From Nostoc sp. FACHB-973 (GTDB taxonomy: Bacteria > Cyanobacteriota > Cyanobacteriia > Cyanobacteriales > Nostocaceae), in the NCBI RefSeq assembly GCF_014698115.1, contig NZ_JACJSJ010000068.1, positions 1 through 45,692 of the forward strand: a stretch of DNA of 45,692 bases. The letters are read 5' to 3'. This document shows positions 7,444-14,333 of the stretch, one piece after another; positions within the stretch are counted from its first letter, which is position 1, and each line of letters begins with the position of its first letter. Under the pieces are notes generated by a model, which had not been told where the DNA came from, ran no database searches, and worked only from the letters and a program-made list of their open reading frames with translations. Made by a program: the position numbers and the translations under genes.

Positions 7444-7662
7444 ATGAAACGAAATCAAGTACAAGTAATTGTTTTAAGTCTCACTGGTACATTAGCGTCC
7501 ATATCTATCGGATATTCAGGAGTACAATTTTTTGGCAAGAATGCAATGTACATGATTGCGACAGGAATGTTTGGGCTGGGTACTGGGGGAGCTATTGGTC
7601 AGATTTTGGTGGAGAAAAGGCAGCAGCAAGTAATAGTCTGCAAACCCAAAGATGGTGGGTGA
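7444..7662 (+). CDS. two-span small membrane protein, 72 aa
   Basis: Two hydrophobic spans (VIVLSLTGTLASISIGYSG, about 9-27, and MYMIATGMFGLGTGGAIG, about 35-52), with basic residues at the start (MKRNQ) and after the second span (EKRQQQ). It starts 27 bases after the coiled-coil gene and is the last gene before a large purine/pyrimidine hairpin at 7668-7736 that probably ends the operon. Family unknown. Confidence 0.5.
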   Translation: MKRNQVQVIVLSLTGTLASISIGYSGVQFFGKNAMYMIATGMFGLGTGGAIGQILVEKRQQQVIVCKPKDGG

Positions 7663-7667
7663 GGGCT

Positions 7668-7736
7668 GGGAAAAGGGGAAAGGGGAAAGGGTAAGGGATT
7701 TAAAACCTTTCCCCCTTTCCCTTTACCCTTTTCCCC
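7668..7736. repeat. purine/pyrimidine hairpin repeat, copy 1
   Basis: A G/A-rich arm (about 7668-7698, GGGAAAAGGGGAAAGG...) pairs with the C/T-rich arm (about 7706-7736) around ATTTAAAA. Related copies lie at 28598-28676, 28892-29066 and 44652-44775. The family is dispersed over the plasmid, both between genes and inside one gene. Confidence 0.75.
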
Positions 7737-7798
7737 GCCAAGTGAACTTGGCGAACTAGTAGTACAAATACAATCAAAATAAGGATAGGAGTAATCGC

Positions 7799-8111
7799 AT
7801 GGAAACTTCAAAAATCATTACTATCCCGAATCACTGGACATCACCAAAATACTCGTTAGGGCAAAGAACCAAGCAGGGGATGATTGTAGGGGTTCAGTAT
7901 TGTCTAGAAAGAAAACTTGGTGGTTCCTGAACGAGACGGTTCATGGCGATATGCAATATTAGTTAGTGCCGAAGATGAACAGGTCGAATATATTTCGGAA
8001 TCTGGGGTTCAATTACCACCTGAAAAAGAGTTGCGTTTGGAGATAGAAGGCGAGATTGACTTTTGCCAGCGCAAGATTGAGAACCTCACACAGTATTTAG
8101 AGGCGCTTTGA
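7799..8111 (+). pseudogene. small hypothetical gene split by a frameshift
   Basis: ATG at 7799 opens a 43-residue frame (METSKIITIPNHW ... GMIVGVQYC) that stops at 7930. A second frame from 7917 (VPERDGSWRYAILVSAEDE) runs to 8111. Removing one base in the A-rich stretch near 7909-7915 joins them into a 103-residue protein with continuous character: a beta-rich core (GMIVGVQYC, then GSWRYAILVS) and a helical tail (ENLTQYLEAL). I infer a frameshifted gene. An AGGATAGGAG ribosome site precedes the first ATG, so initiation was real at some point. Confidence 0.5.
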
Positions 8112-8183
8112 AAAATCGGCCTTTAATAAAAAAGCCCCAAAAGCCCGTTTTTTTCAAAATCTGACCAAGTGTGCCGCTTTGAG

Positions 8184-8448
8184 TTGTGACATCTCTACTC
8201 TTTACCCCGACAGGATTTGAGGCATTTTTAACCACTCAAAAATCAAGTCGAAAAACAAAACTGGCACAGAAAGCGGCATACTGAATTACTTCAAACCCTT
8301 AAAAGTATTGATGTGAATGAGTTTAAGACTATAAACGGCTGTGACACTACCAATATAAGGGTTTCGGGAAAAGCGGCCCAGTGACGCAACGAAATTATAG
8401 GGGTTGTGGACGTTGAAAAGTGACACGGCACGGTCGATTTGTGACATC
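8184..8448 (+). repeat. GTGAC-motif block, possible origin or binding-site array
   Basis: Between 8112 and 8549 I see no gene. Five GTGAC motifs lie in the same orientation: 8185-8190, 8340-8345, 8380-8385, 8419-8424 and 8440-8445. The first and last share TTGTGACATC. GCCGCTTT near 8173 is mirrored by AAAGCGGC near 8270. AAACCCTTA (8293-8301) and TAAGGGTTT (8356-8364) form a 9-bp inverted repeat. Iterated motifs beside small putative DNA-binding genes are typical of plasmid origins or operators, but no initiator was recognised. The start of the block (about 8118-8155) is rich in A and T runs and may terminate the upstream gene. Confidence 0.4.
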
Positions 8449-8549
8449 CAATGCCTTGTATGGGAAGACCCTTAGACATCTCATACCGAAAGCCAAATAA
8501 AAAGAGGGGTATTTGTTATACCCCCCATTTTTGCTTGTATTAAAACTAT

Positions 8550-9005
8550 CTAAGCTGTTGCCCATTCGATCCATTGCTCAACTTCTGGGCGGGTTAATTT
8601 CTGAGATGCTTTTAAAGTAACTCGCCGTTTTTTCGCTCTGCGGTAAAGTGTTCGTAGAGATATTTGTTTACCTGTGACTCTTAGAATTATTTCAGGTAAA
8701 TCTTTACCTATTACATTGGTGTAACAGGCGTTGTAAATTGCTTCTGCTAGATAAAACTCTACAATTTCATTTTCTGCAAGTTTGAATTTAACTTGAAATA
8801 GAGTGACTTTTTTACTCGGATCGGGTTTCTTCAAATAAGCTAAGGTTAACAACCATAGTGCTTGTTCCTTTACCACTTCCCTAGCGTACTGTGGAACTTG
8901 GCACAATCTTAACCATTTGCGCCAAGTACGCTCTGCTATGGTACGGCAGTAGACTTGCTCACATGAGGTTTTGAGCCAGTCTAAAGGGTATTTGTCCATA
9001 GCCAT
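8550..9005 (-). CDS. hypothetical protein, 151 aa, possible helix-turn-helix
   Basis: A basic, helix-rich protein. It contains a TERTWRKWLRLC-like segment (about residues 22-35, here AERTWRKWLRLC) and a C-terminal stretch LRVTGKQISLRTLYRRAKKRRV (about 105-127), which resembles a helix-turn-helix followed by a basic patch. I suspect DNA binding but cannot name a family. GGAGG sits nine bases upstream of its ATG. It starts five bases after the stop of the 9011-9331 gene, so the two form an operon reading into the GTGAC-motif block. Confidence 0.55.
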   Translation of the reverse strand: MAMDKYPLDWLKTSCEQVYCRTIAERTWRKWLRLCQVPQYAREVVKEQALWLLTLAYLKKPDPSKKVTLFQVKFKLAENEIVEFYLAEAIYNACYTNVIGKDLPEIILRVTGKQISLRTLYRRAKKRRVTLKASQKLTRPEVEQWIEWATA

Positions 9006-9010
9006 TTGTA

Positions 9011-9331
9011 TTATTCCTCCGTGGGTATTGCTGATTCGTCTACTAAAAATGTTTCCCAGTCAACCGTTTCGATATCTAACACATCTTTCAATCCATTGTT
9101 TTTGAGTATGTCTGCAATTAGTTCACTAACCGTAGAGTGATTGATAGCTGCTTCTTGTTTCAAGTCCTGACAAACTTCTCGCCAATTCCCATCACTGGAA
9201 ACCCGATCAATCAAAATTGCTTCTGCCATACGAGTTTTGCTTACTCCTCTGGTGTGTCCCCATAGAATCAGGCGTATCTCTTTAACTAAAGGAAGGTTAA
9301 CGGAAAATCTTCGGTCACGTTTATCTGCCAT
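9011..9331 (-). CDS. hypothetical protein, 106 aa
   Basis: The basic N-terminus (MADKRDRRFSVNLP) and a helical segment (GVSKTRMAEAILIDRV) suggest a small DNA-binding or plasmid-control protein, perhaps ribbon-helix-helix-like, but no family is certain. The C-terminal third is acidic. On the minus strand a good -10 box (TATAAT) lies about 20 bases upstream of the start in an AT-rich region shared with the divergent 9433 gene. First gene of a two-gene operon with 8550-9005. Confidence 0.55.
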   Translation of the reverse strand: MADKRDRRFSVNLPLVKEIRLILWGHTRGVSKTRMAEAILIDRVSSDGNWREVCQDLKQEAAINHSTVSELIADILKNNGLKDVLDIETVDWETFLVDESAIPTEE

Positions 9332-9432
9332 ATTTATGATGCCAATTAGATTCCATAATTATACTTTTTAGCGTCCTATTCCCTAATTTTAATGCTATAT
9401 CAAATAAATGGATGCTAAAATAACACCATTAC

Positions 9433-9963
9433 TTGCATAAATGGAAGCCAGTTGTGGAAAAGATTCAACAATTCCTTCAACCCTACAATATAGAAGCCAC
9501 TGATGATGAAGTCGCTAACCTCTGCGCCCAAGTTAACGCTGACATCAACCAATTGACCGATCAACAAGCCCAAGCGATCGCTATTCAGATTCTTGAGCAA
9601 AGACAAGCAACCGGGAAACTTGCTACCAATAACAAGTCCAAAAATGGCAATGGCAAGTTAGGTAAAAACTCACCCCGCCGTAAATCCATTCCTCCATTGC
9701 AAGGAGCGATCGCTCACGCATCTCAGGTTTCAAACCAAGAAATTCAATCCTTAGAAGATGTCCTCAACGTCGGGATTGACGCTTACACAACTGATAAAGC
9801 AGACCAGTTGTTATCGACGATTCGCAATGCTCCCAAAGACGTGGTGAGTAAGTTTGTCTCTAAAGCGATGGAGGAGGAAGCTGACGTAGATTCCTTTCGT
9901 GCAATCGGTGACGAACTCGTTGCGGGTATTTTCGGCATTAGCCCAACAAATGCGACCGAATAA
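9433..9963 (+). CDS. conserved hypothetical protein of the FtsK-like cluster, 176 aa
   Basis: A soluble protein with a helical N-terminal third (WKPVVEKIQQFLQ, then QQAQAIAIQILEQR), a basic disordered linker (about 57-82, NNKSKNGNGKLGKNSPRRKS) and a helical C-terminal domain. The start is TTG at 9433; GTG at 9454 is an alternative. Two HIP1 sites lie within it. It is the first gene of the plus-strand cluster that leads to the membrane ATPase at 11363. Its 3' end overlaps the next frame by 14 bases. Role unknown; possibly an accessory factor of that machine. Confidence 0.55.
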   Translation: MHKWKPVVEKIQQFLQPYNIEATDDEVANLCAQVNADINQLTDQQAQAIAIQILEQRQATGKLATNNKSKNGNGKLGKNSPRRKSIPPLQGAIAHASQVSNQEIQSLEDVLNVGIDAYTTDKADQLLSTIRNAPKDVVSKFVSKAMEEEADVDSFRAIGDELVAGIFGISPTNATE

Positions 9964-10162
9964 ATTCATTGGATTAGCAGCAGTACTAAATCTGCTGCTA
10001 TTAACCCTCGTTTTGGGCGTGGCAATATATGGAGCAACAAGACCAAACCCATCGCAAAGCATTAAATATTCACCTGAAGAAGGACGGGGAATTGAATCTA
10101 TCGGGGCTGACACTAGAAAACCTGACAACAGAAGAATTCCTGGTAGTCCAGCAAATTATTGA
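9950..10162 (+). CDS. small membrane protein overlapping 10029-10385
   Basis: ATG at 9950 gives 70 residues: an N-terminal membrane span (GLAAVLNLLLLTLVLGVAIYG, about 8-28), then a polar, proline- and glycine-rich tail. The tail is encoded by the same DNA as the start of the 10029 gene in another frame (134 bases shared). The span is convincing, while the tail looks unconstrained. The start overlaps the previous stop by 14 bases. Confidence 0.45.
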   Translation: MRPNKFIGLAAVLNLLLLTLVLGVAIYGATRPNPSQSIKYSPEEGRGIESIGADTRKPDNRRIPGSPANY

Positions 10163-10385
10163 TGAGTCGAGAACGCGATCGCAGTCCAATAGACAGATTG
10201 AGGAATTGATGCAACGGGGAATGATGGCTCAAACTGCGATCGCAGCAATAACAGTATTGATGTTTTCGTTTATGGGCATATATGGCATAACCCGATATAT
10301 CGGCTCACAAGTTCAACAAGTTCAGGAGAGTTATACACAGGAGTCAGGAGTCAGGAGTCAGAATTCAGGAGAACTGAATAGGTAG
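10029..10385 (+). CDS. membrane-anchored hypothetical protein with repeat-encoded tail
   Basis: A hydrophilic N-terminal part (LNLSGLTLENLTTEEFLVVQ, about 21-40) is followed by one span (TAIAAITVLMFSFMGIYGI, about 70-88). The last 17 residues (YTQESGVRSQNSGELNR) are encoded by the heptamer repeat that fills the next 220 bases, so the natural C-terminus has been replaced or extended by the repeat. The start lies inside the 9950-10162 frame without a clear ribosome site. Possibly a partner of the ATPase at 11363. Confidence 0.5.
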   Translation: MEQQDQTHRKALNIHLKKDGELNLSGLTLENLTTEEFLVVQQIIDESRTRSQSNRQIEELMQRGMMAQTAIAAITVLMFSFMGIYGITRYIGSQVQQVQESYTQESGVRSQNSGELNR

Positions 10386-10600
10386 AATTTAACGAACAGA
10401 ATTCAGGAGTCAGGAGTCAGGAGTCAGAATAATTAAAGAATCAAATAAAGACTTGATAAATATCCTAGTTTTAATAAACTTCTTATATATTCTGGCTTCT
10501 GGCTTCTGGCTCCTGACTTCTGACATTTAATGTTTTATAGCCTATTCATTCAGTACTACAATTATTTATTCTGGCTCCTGACTTCTGGCTTCTGAATTCT
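10337..10600. repeat. cluster of heptamer repeats (STRR-like)
   Basis: Tandem TCAGGAG-type heptamers run on the plus strand at about 10337-10370 and 10398-10430. Their complements (CTGGCTCCTGACTTC type) run at about 10491-10524 and 10570-10600. The same repeat occurs at 17641-17671, 22760-22776, 44463-44495, 44637-44651 and 44775-44796. It resembles the short tandemly repeated repetitive sequences of heterocystous cyanobacteria. The opposite orientations could fold the segment into a large stem. Confidence 0.75.
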
Positions 10601-10628
10601 TTAATTAGTAGTTAGAGAGGAGAAAGGA

Positions 10629-11069
10629 ATGTTAGGAAAATGGCTTCCTGGTTTATTTGGCGGTAAAGGTGATGGAGTAGTATCAACGGATTTAAGAGTT
10701 GGGGATGCAACACAAATTGAGGGTAATTTATCTTCATCAATCCGCGATCGCTACACATTGCCAGCTTACACTACAGCACAGCAGGTTCTGGATGAAGCAG
10801 AAGTAGCTGGCAATTTAAAAGCACAGAAGTGGCTACATACAAAGTTCTCCCGGCACAAGCTCAAACAGTTGCAATCTTTGGCAGAGATGTATAAAAACCA
10901 ATTGGCATATTCCCAAGAAGCCATGAAGGTTGAGGAAGATTTGCAGCGAACTAGGGCACTACATGGGGAGGCGGTAATTCGTCATGCCTTTGGTTCCCAG
11001 GAGCAGCAGCGTCAACTTGGAGGATACGAGAAAGCATTTGATGAAGTGGGTGATAGTTTCAGGTTCTAG
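10629..11069 (+). CDS. hypothetical protein of the FtsK-like cluster, 146 aa
   Basis: A strong ribosome site (GAGAGGAGAAAGG) precedes the ATG. The N-terminus (MLGKWLPGLFGGKGDG) is glycine-rich and amphipathic. The middle and end are helical and charged (KLKQLQSLAEMYKNQLAY, EEDLQRTRALHGEAV), probably a coiled coil. It ends three bases before the next membrane-protein gene. No family is recognised. Tight linkage to 11073 and 11363 suggests a subunit of the same complex. Confidence 0.55.
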   Translation: MLGKWLPGLFGGKGDGVVSTDLRVGDATQIEGNLSSSIRDRYTLPAYTTAQQVLDEAEVAGNLKAQKWLHTKFSRHKLKQLQSLAEMYKNQLAYSQEAMKVEEDLQRTRALHGEAVIRHAFGSQEQQRQLGGYEKAFDEVGDSFRF

Positions 11070-11072
11070 GTT

Positions 11073-11360
11073 ATGCAAATCAAGCTCTCTCATATAGGAT
11101 ATGCAGTGTCTGGGGTTGGCTTTTCTATGTTCATGGGTTATTTATCCGTTGCCAGCCCCGTTAGTCGATACATTCTTTGGTTTATTGGCATAATCTCCAT
11201 CTGCTGCATATTTCTGGGGTTATTCAACTTTGGCGGTTTAGTCGTTAAAGGATTTGGTTTCAACCGCAAGACTTTCACCATTGGGTTAATGCCTGGGGTG
11301 ATATTCCTGTTTGTCTTCCTGACTTTAGTTGCAGCTGGTGTTGCCTTGGGGGTGCGATAG
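11073..11360 (+). CDS. three-span membrane protein, 95 aa
   Basis: Three hydrophobic segments are visible: IGYAVSGVGFSMFMGYLSVA (about 7-26), YILWFIGIISICCIFLGLFNFGG (about 33-55) and TIGLMPGVIFLFVFLTLVAAGVAL (about 69-92). It lies three bases after the preceding stop and two bases before the ATPase start, so it is surely co-translated with both. It may anchor the ATPase or form part of a membrane channel. The function is inferred from position only. Confidence 0.6.
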   Translation: MQIKLSHIGYAVSGVGFSMFMGYLSVASPVSRYILWFIGIISICCIFLGLFNFGGLVVKGFGFNRKTFTIGLMPGVIFLFVFLTLVAAGVALGVR

Positions 11361-11362
11361 CA

Positions 11363-12889
11363 ATGACATTTGAACTAGAACGACTAACTGTTAGTAGTGC
11401 CATTCATGCAGAACGAACTATCTTATGTTCTTTAGGAGCGAGTGCAGTTATGTGTCTGTCTGCTCCTTTTTTCTTAAATACTGACCGAGTAACAACCGGA
11501 ATCTTACTCGGCGCTGGGACACTCAGTGCTGGCTTGTTTGGAGTATCCGCTCAAATCAGCGAAAGTAAGGAAAAAGTTTACAAGTCTTTGCTAGAAGCTG
11601 ACCTCAAAGCACTCAAACAACATTTGCAAGGTCAGGCAGCATACAATTATGTGACTACAGCGATCGCTGCCAAGCGGCGAGTCGCACAATATGTGAATCG
11701 TCTCCCTGTTGCTGAGCGTCCCAGGTGGATAGCTGAATATCAGTTGCAAGGTTTGGTAACTCTTCCCTCACCACCAGCACAACAATTACCTCCACGCCCT
11801 GGTATCCCTAACCCGGACATTGCCAGCATTGATGAAGATATCGTGCAACAGGTAGTCAATCCTGGCGCATTGCAAGTTTTAAGGGCGATCGCACAGCAGT
11901 ATCCTGAATATATTCGGTTGGATGGTGCATGGTTAGACCAATTGTGCGATGCTGCGGTCAACCACGATATGACTAAACGTGCTAACCACCATTTTTATAT
12001 TTCTGGTGGCACACAATCTGGTAAGTCTACTTTGGCTGGTGTAATCGTCAATAAGATTGCATCTTTGTCCCAATTGCCAGCAATCGTACTGGGGAGCGAT
12101 CCAAAGGATGAGGTAACGCGGTGGCTGTGTCAATTCACCAAGAAGTTTGATGGCATGGCGAAATTATCCAATTGGATTACTTTTGCCACACAGCAGATTG
12201 ATGAGCAAAAAAAGCGAGTCGCTGTTGTTGGTGGTTCTTGTGTTGGTGTACCAGAATTATTCTTGTTGCAGGATGAAGTCGATAGTGTCTACGGTGGTGG
12301 CAAGGGGCTACCGGGAATGGTCACGCCGGAAACTGCCAAAGACCTGCAAGGTTTTTGGAACTACATCATCAAATTTACCGCCGGACTTAAAGGACATGGG
12401 GTGTTCATGGGGCAGTCCCCACTCTCAGGGGAAACTGGATTTAGCCGTCCCTCACTGAAAAACGTCTGCTTTTTGGCTCTGGGTCAGACATCTGCTTACA
12501 TTCTGGAGCATCCCCAAGATTTCGTGAATGTGAAGAAAGATGTTTTGGAAATGTTACGCCAAGCTTGCGAGTTGTTGGACAAGGCTGGTGTTAGGTATGC
12601 GCTGGTGATTCCGACTCGTGGTAATCCATTTATTGCTCTGATTCCTGAATTTGATATTCAAGGTATGGAGCAAAAACAACACCCCCTAGACGAAAGCAGT
12701 GCCGATAATTCAATAAGTGTTGATGTTGATTGGTACGAAGAAATTAAGCTGTGGGTTCAACAACTAGGACGCAAACCAAGCTCTCAAGAAATCAAGCTCA
12801 AATGGCAAGAACTAACGGGGCAAGAGTTAAACTCCAAAGGGGTAACTCTACTACTAGAAAATCTCGGCTTTCCCGATTCAGACAATTAG
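11363..12889 (+). CDS. membrane-anchored FtsK/TraD/HerA-like P-loop ATPase
   Basis: A 508-residue protein with two N-terminal hydrophobic segments (about 19-38 and 46-64), then a coiled-coil linker and a proline-rich stretch (about 134-151). The ATPase core has Walker A GGTQSGKST (215-223) and Walker B ELFLLQDE (298-305), followed by a QSPLSGETGFSRPSLKN segment (about 352-368). The layout of a membrane anchor plus a cytosolic FtsK/HerA-type motor matches conjugative coupling proteins and related DNA pumps. The C-terminal 70 residues form a small helical domain (WYEEIKLWVQQLGRKPSSQEIKL). It starts two bases after the three-span membrane protein. DNA transfer is the likeliest role, but no relaxase lies nearby. 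Confidence 0.7.
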   Translation: MTFELERLTVSSAIHAERTILCSLGASAVMCLSAPFFLNTDRVTTGILLGAGTLSAGLFGVSAQISESKEKVYKSLLEADLKALKQHLQGQAAYNYVTTAIAAKRRVAQYVNRLPVAERPRWIAEYQLQGLVTLPSPPAQQLPPRPGIPNPDIASIDEDIVQQVVNPGALQVLRAIAQQYPEYIRLDGAWLDQLCDAAVNHDMTKRANHHFYISGGTQSGKSTLAGVIVNKIASLSQLPAIVLGSDPKDEVTRWLCQFTKKFDGMAKLSNWITFATQQIDEQKKRVAVVGGSCVGVPELFLLQDEVDSVYGGGKGLPGMVTPETAKDLQGFWNYIIKFTAGLKGHGVFMGQSPLSGETGFSRPSLKNVCFLALGQTSAYILEHPQDFVNVKKDVLEMLRQACELLDKAGVRYALVIPTRGNPFIALIPEFDIQGMEQKQHPLDESSADNSISVDVDWYEEIKLWVQQLGRKPSSQEIKLKWQELTGQELNSKGVTLLLENLGFPDSDN

Positions 12890-13215
12890 GCTGGAATGCC
12901 CGGTATGGTGATATCAAAAAGTATAAGAAGAAGGTGGCGAACGCTCACAAACAACATCGACAAGCCCATAGTAAATGTTGTTGCTGTTTAAGAGTAGAAG
13001 CCACCCAAATGCACCATACCGAGTACACCAAAAACGATAAGTTTGGAATTAACTGGTTCCCACTATGCGAAAAATGTCACCACGAAGTTGCACATTCTCC
13101 AAATAACTGGATTAAAAGTAGAACTAACCCAGTGTGGGGCAATCGAAATACTGAAGAATATATCAAGCGTTTACAACTTGGTTTTGAGCTTTTATATGGG
13201 GGTATAGTTTGGTAG
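12802..13215 (+). CDS. HNH endonuclease-like zinc-binding protein
   Basis: The frame carries an HNH/McrA-like signature: CCCCL with paired cysteines, then QMHHTEY, FGINWFPLCEKCHHEVAHS. This gives two CxxC-type pairs around the HH, N and H residues expected of the HNH fold. The start is uncertain. ATG 12802 and GTG 12751 both lie inside the 3' end of the ATPase gene in another frame, so the native protein may begin near RLGWNARYGDIKKYKKK (about 12885), where there is no standard start. The overlap suggests translational coupling. It may be a DNA-cleaving partner of the ATPase or a stand-alone plasmid nuclease. Confidence 0.6.
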   Translation: MARTNGARVKLQRGNSTTRKSRLSRFRQLGWNARYGDIKKYKKKVANAHKQHRQAHSKCCCCLRVEATQMHHTEYTKNDKFGINWFPLCEKCHHEVAHSPNNWIKSRTNPVWGNRNTEEYIKRLQLGFELLYGGIVW

Positions 13216-13529
13216 TTAAATTATTAATTCGCTGTCTACCCGACTCAATTGTTGATACTATCAATGCAGAAAGCTTGGCAGAGCTAAACAGACGCCAACT
13301 CATAATCTGGGCAGAAGATGTACCAGTTGTGGAACCCGAAAACGAACACTCAGCATACCACTTGGCTGCGCGGTTCCAACAAGTCACACCCGAAAATTTG
13401 CCCGAAGTTTTGAAAGCTTTAGCCCAAATCTACACCCACTACGGCAACTGCCTAGCTCTAACATACCTGATGGAGATATCAGCCGAATATTTTGGATTAA
13501 TTGAGGAGGACAAATGTACGACGACCTGA
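13209..13529 (+). CDS. hypothetical protein, 106 aa
   Basis: It begins at a TTG (13209) overlapping the HNH gene's stop and ends 16 bases inside the next gene, so it is tightly packed. The product is acidic and helical (SIVDTINAESLAELNRR, then NLPEVLKALAQIYTHYGN). No motif I recognise. It probably belongs to the operon that starts at 9433 or 10629. Confidence 0.5.
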   Translation: MVVKLLIRCLPDSIVDTINAESLAELNRRQLIIWAEDVPVVEPENEHSAYHLAARFQQVTPENLPEVLKALAQIYTHYGNCLALTYLMEISAEYFGLIEEDKCTTT

Positions 13530-13813
13530 ACTTTGAAGAAGAACTGCTGCTCACAGAAGAACAAATCCGCCGCCGGCACAAGAAGCGGCGCTTCTTGTGT
13601 CGGAATGCTCAACTGTTACAGCAAGAGTTGGATTTGGAAGATCAACTCATTAGCGAAAACCCTAAATTAGCCCAGATGGTTCACGACATCAATACCCTGG
13701 AAACGCAAGCCCATCGTCAGGGTTTGAGTAGCGTGTTTGAGGTTGCTGATGAAGGTCGCAAAGGGTTTGTTTGGAGACGGTTGTTTCCGGGGTTGGATAA
13801 TGGTGTTCTTTGA
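13514..13813 (+). CDS. hypothetical helical protein with a truncated paralogue at 21.5 kb
   Basis: An excellent ribosome site (GAGGAGG) lies seven bases before the ATG at 13514. The 99-residue product has a basic helix (EEQIRRRHKKRRFLCRN) followed by an acidic coiled-coil-like part (LLQQELDLEDQLISENPKLAQ). A related but N-terminally truncated copy lies at 21432-21749 (LTESQIIQRHNQQ, NTQLLQQEL, ENPELAQ). Function unknown. It closes the FtsK-like cluster. Confidence 0.6.
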   Translation: MYDDLNFEEELLLTEEQIRRRHKKRRFLCRNAQLLQQELDLEDQLISENPKLAQMVHDINTLETQAHRQGLSSVFEVADEGRKGFVWRRLFPGLDNGVL

Positions 13814-13865
13814 CGCGGCTGCGGTGGGTCAATGGAAAAGCGATCGCATATTTTAAGGTATAACT

Positions 13866-14051
13866 ATGCACAAACCTGAGTTAATCAAATATTATTTTGG
13901 GCAATTAGCTTTAATCGCAAACCCTCATTTGCGGGTCAATCCCAACACTAAAAAAGATTTCCTAGAAGTAATTTCATGTCCGCACAAGTTCGCAGCATTT
14001 GACATTGCTGTAGAACTTCATCGGGCTGGCAGTCGTCCTTGGGTTGGGTAA
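13866..14051 (+). CDS. hypothetical protein, 61 aa
   Basis: A short product (MHKPELIKYYFGQLALIANPHLRVN) with a protein-like composition and one cysteine. It has no strong ribosome site but a reasonable AT-rich leader. Chance cannot be excluded at this length. The 280 bases that follow, up to the diguanylate cyclase, are AT-rich and hold nothing I can name. Confidence 0.4.
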   Translation: MHKPELIKYYFGQLALIANPHLRVNPNTKKDFLEVISCPHKFAAFDIAVELHRAGSRPWVG

Positions 14052-14333
14052 TTATGAAAATTTATGAGATTAAAAATCTATAAGAAACATCAGAAAAAAA
14101 CTTCATATTTGTGATATTGCCCCTCAAGTGTTCCCTTTGTCAATACTCTGCCACCTGAATCCTTACATAAAAATTAACTTGGAAGATGTCATTTCAGGAC
14201 TAATTTCTACTAAATTAAATAAACTAGCTTATTTGAAATTAATACTTCCTTTAAGCTAGAGGTTAACAAATATTTAAGATTATTTCCGAAAACTACTTTT
14301 TCCACAAAATGAATTTATATTTTGACTACTACC

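Noticed and set aside
7365..7694. Plus-strand 109-codon frame over the two-span membrane gene
   Set aside because: Out of frame with the better-supported 7444-7662 gene, and its end is encoded by the purine-rich repeat.
8184..8448. Possible end of a CRISPR-associated (Tn7-like) transposon because of repeated GTGAC motifs
   Set aside because: No tnsB, tnsC, tniQ or cas gene is in the window, and the motifs do not form paired ends.
9011..9331. Toxin-antitoxin pair with 8550-9005
   Set aside because: The sizes and spacing could fit, but neither protein shows a toxin motif or a recognised antitoxin domain.
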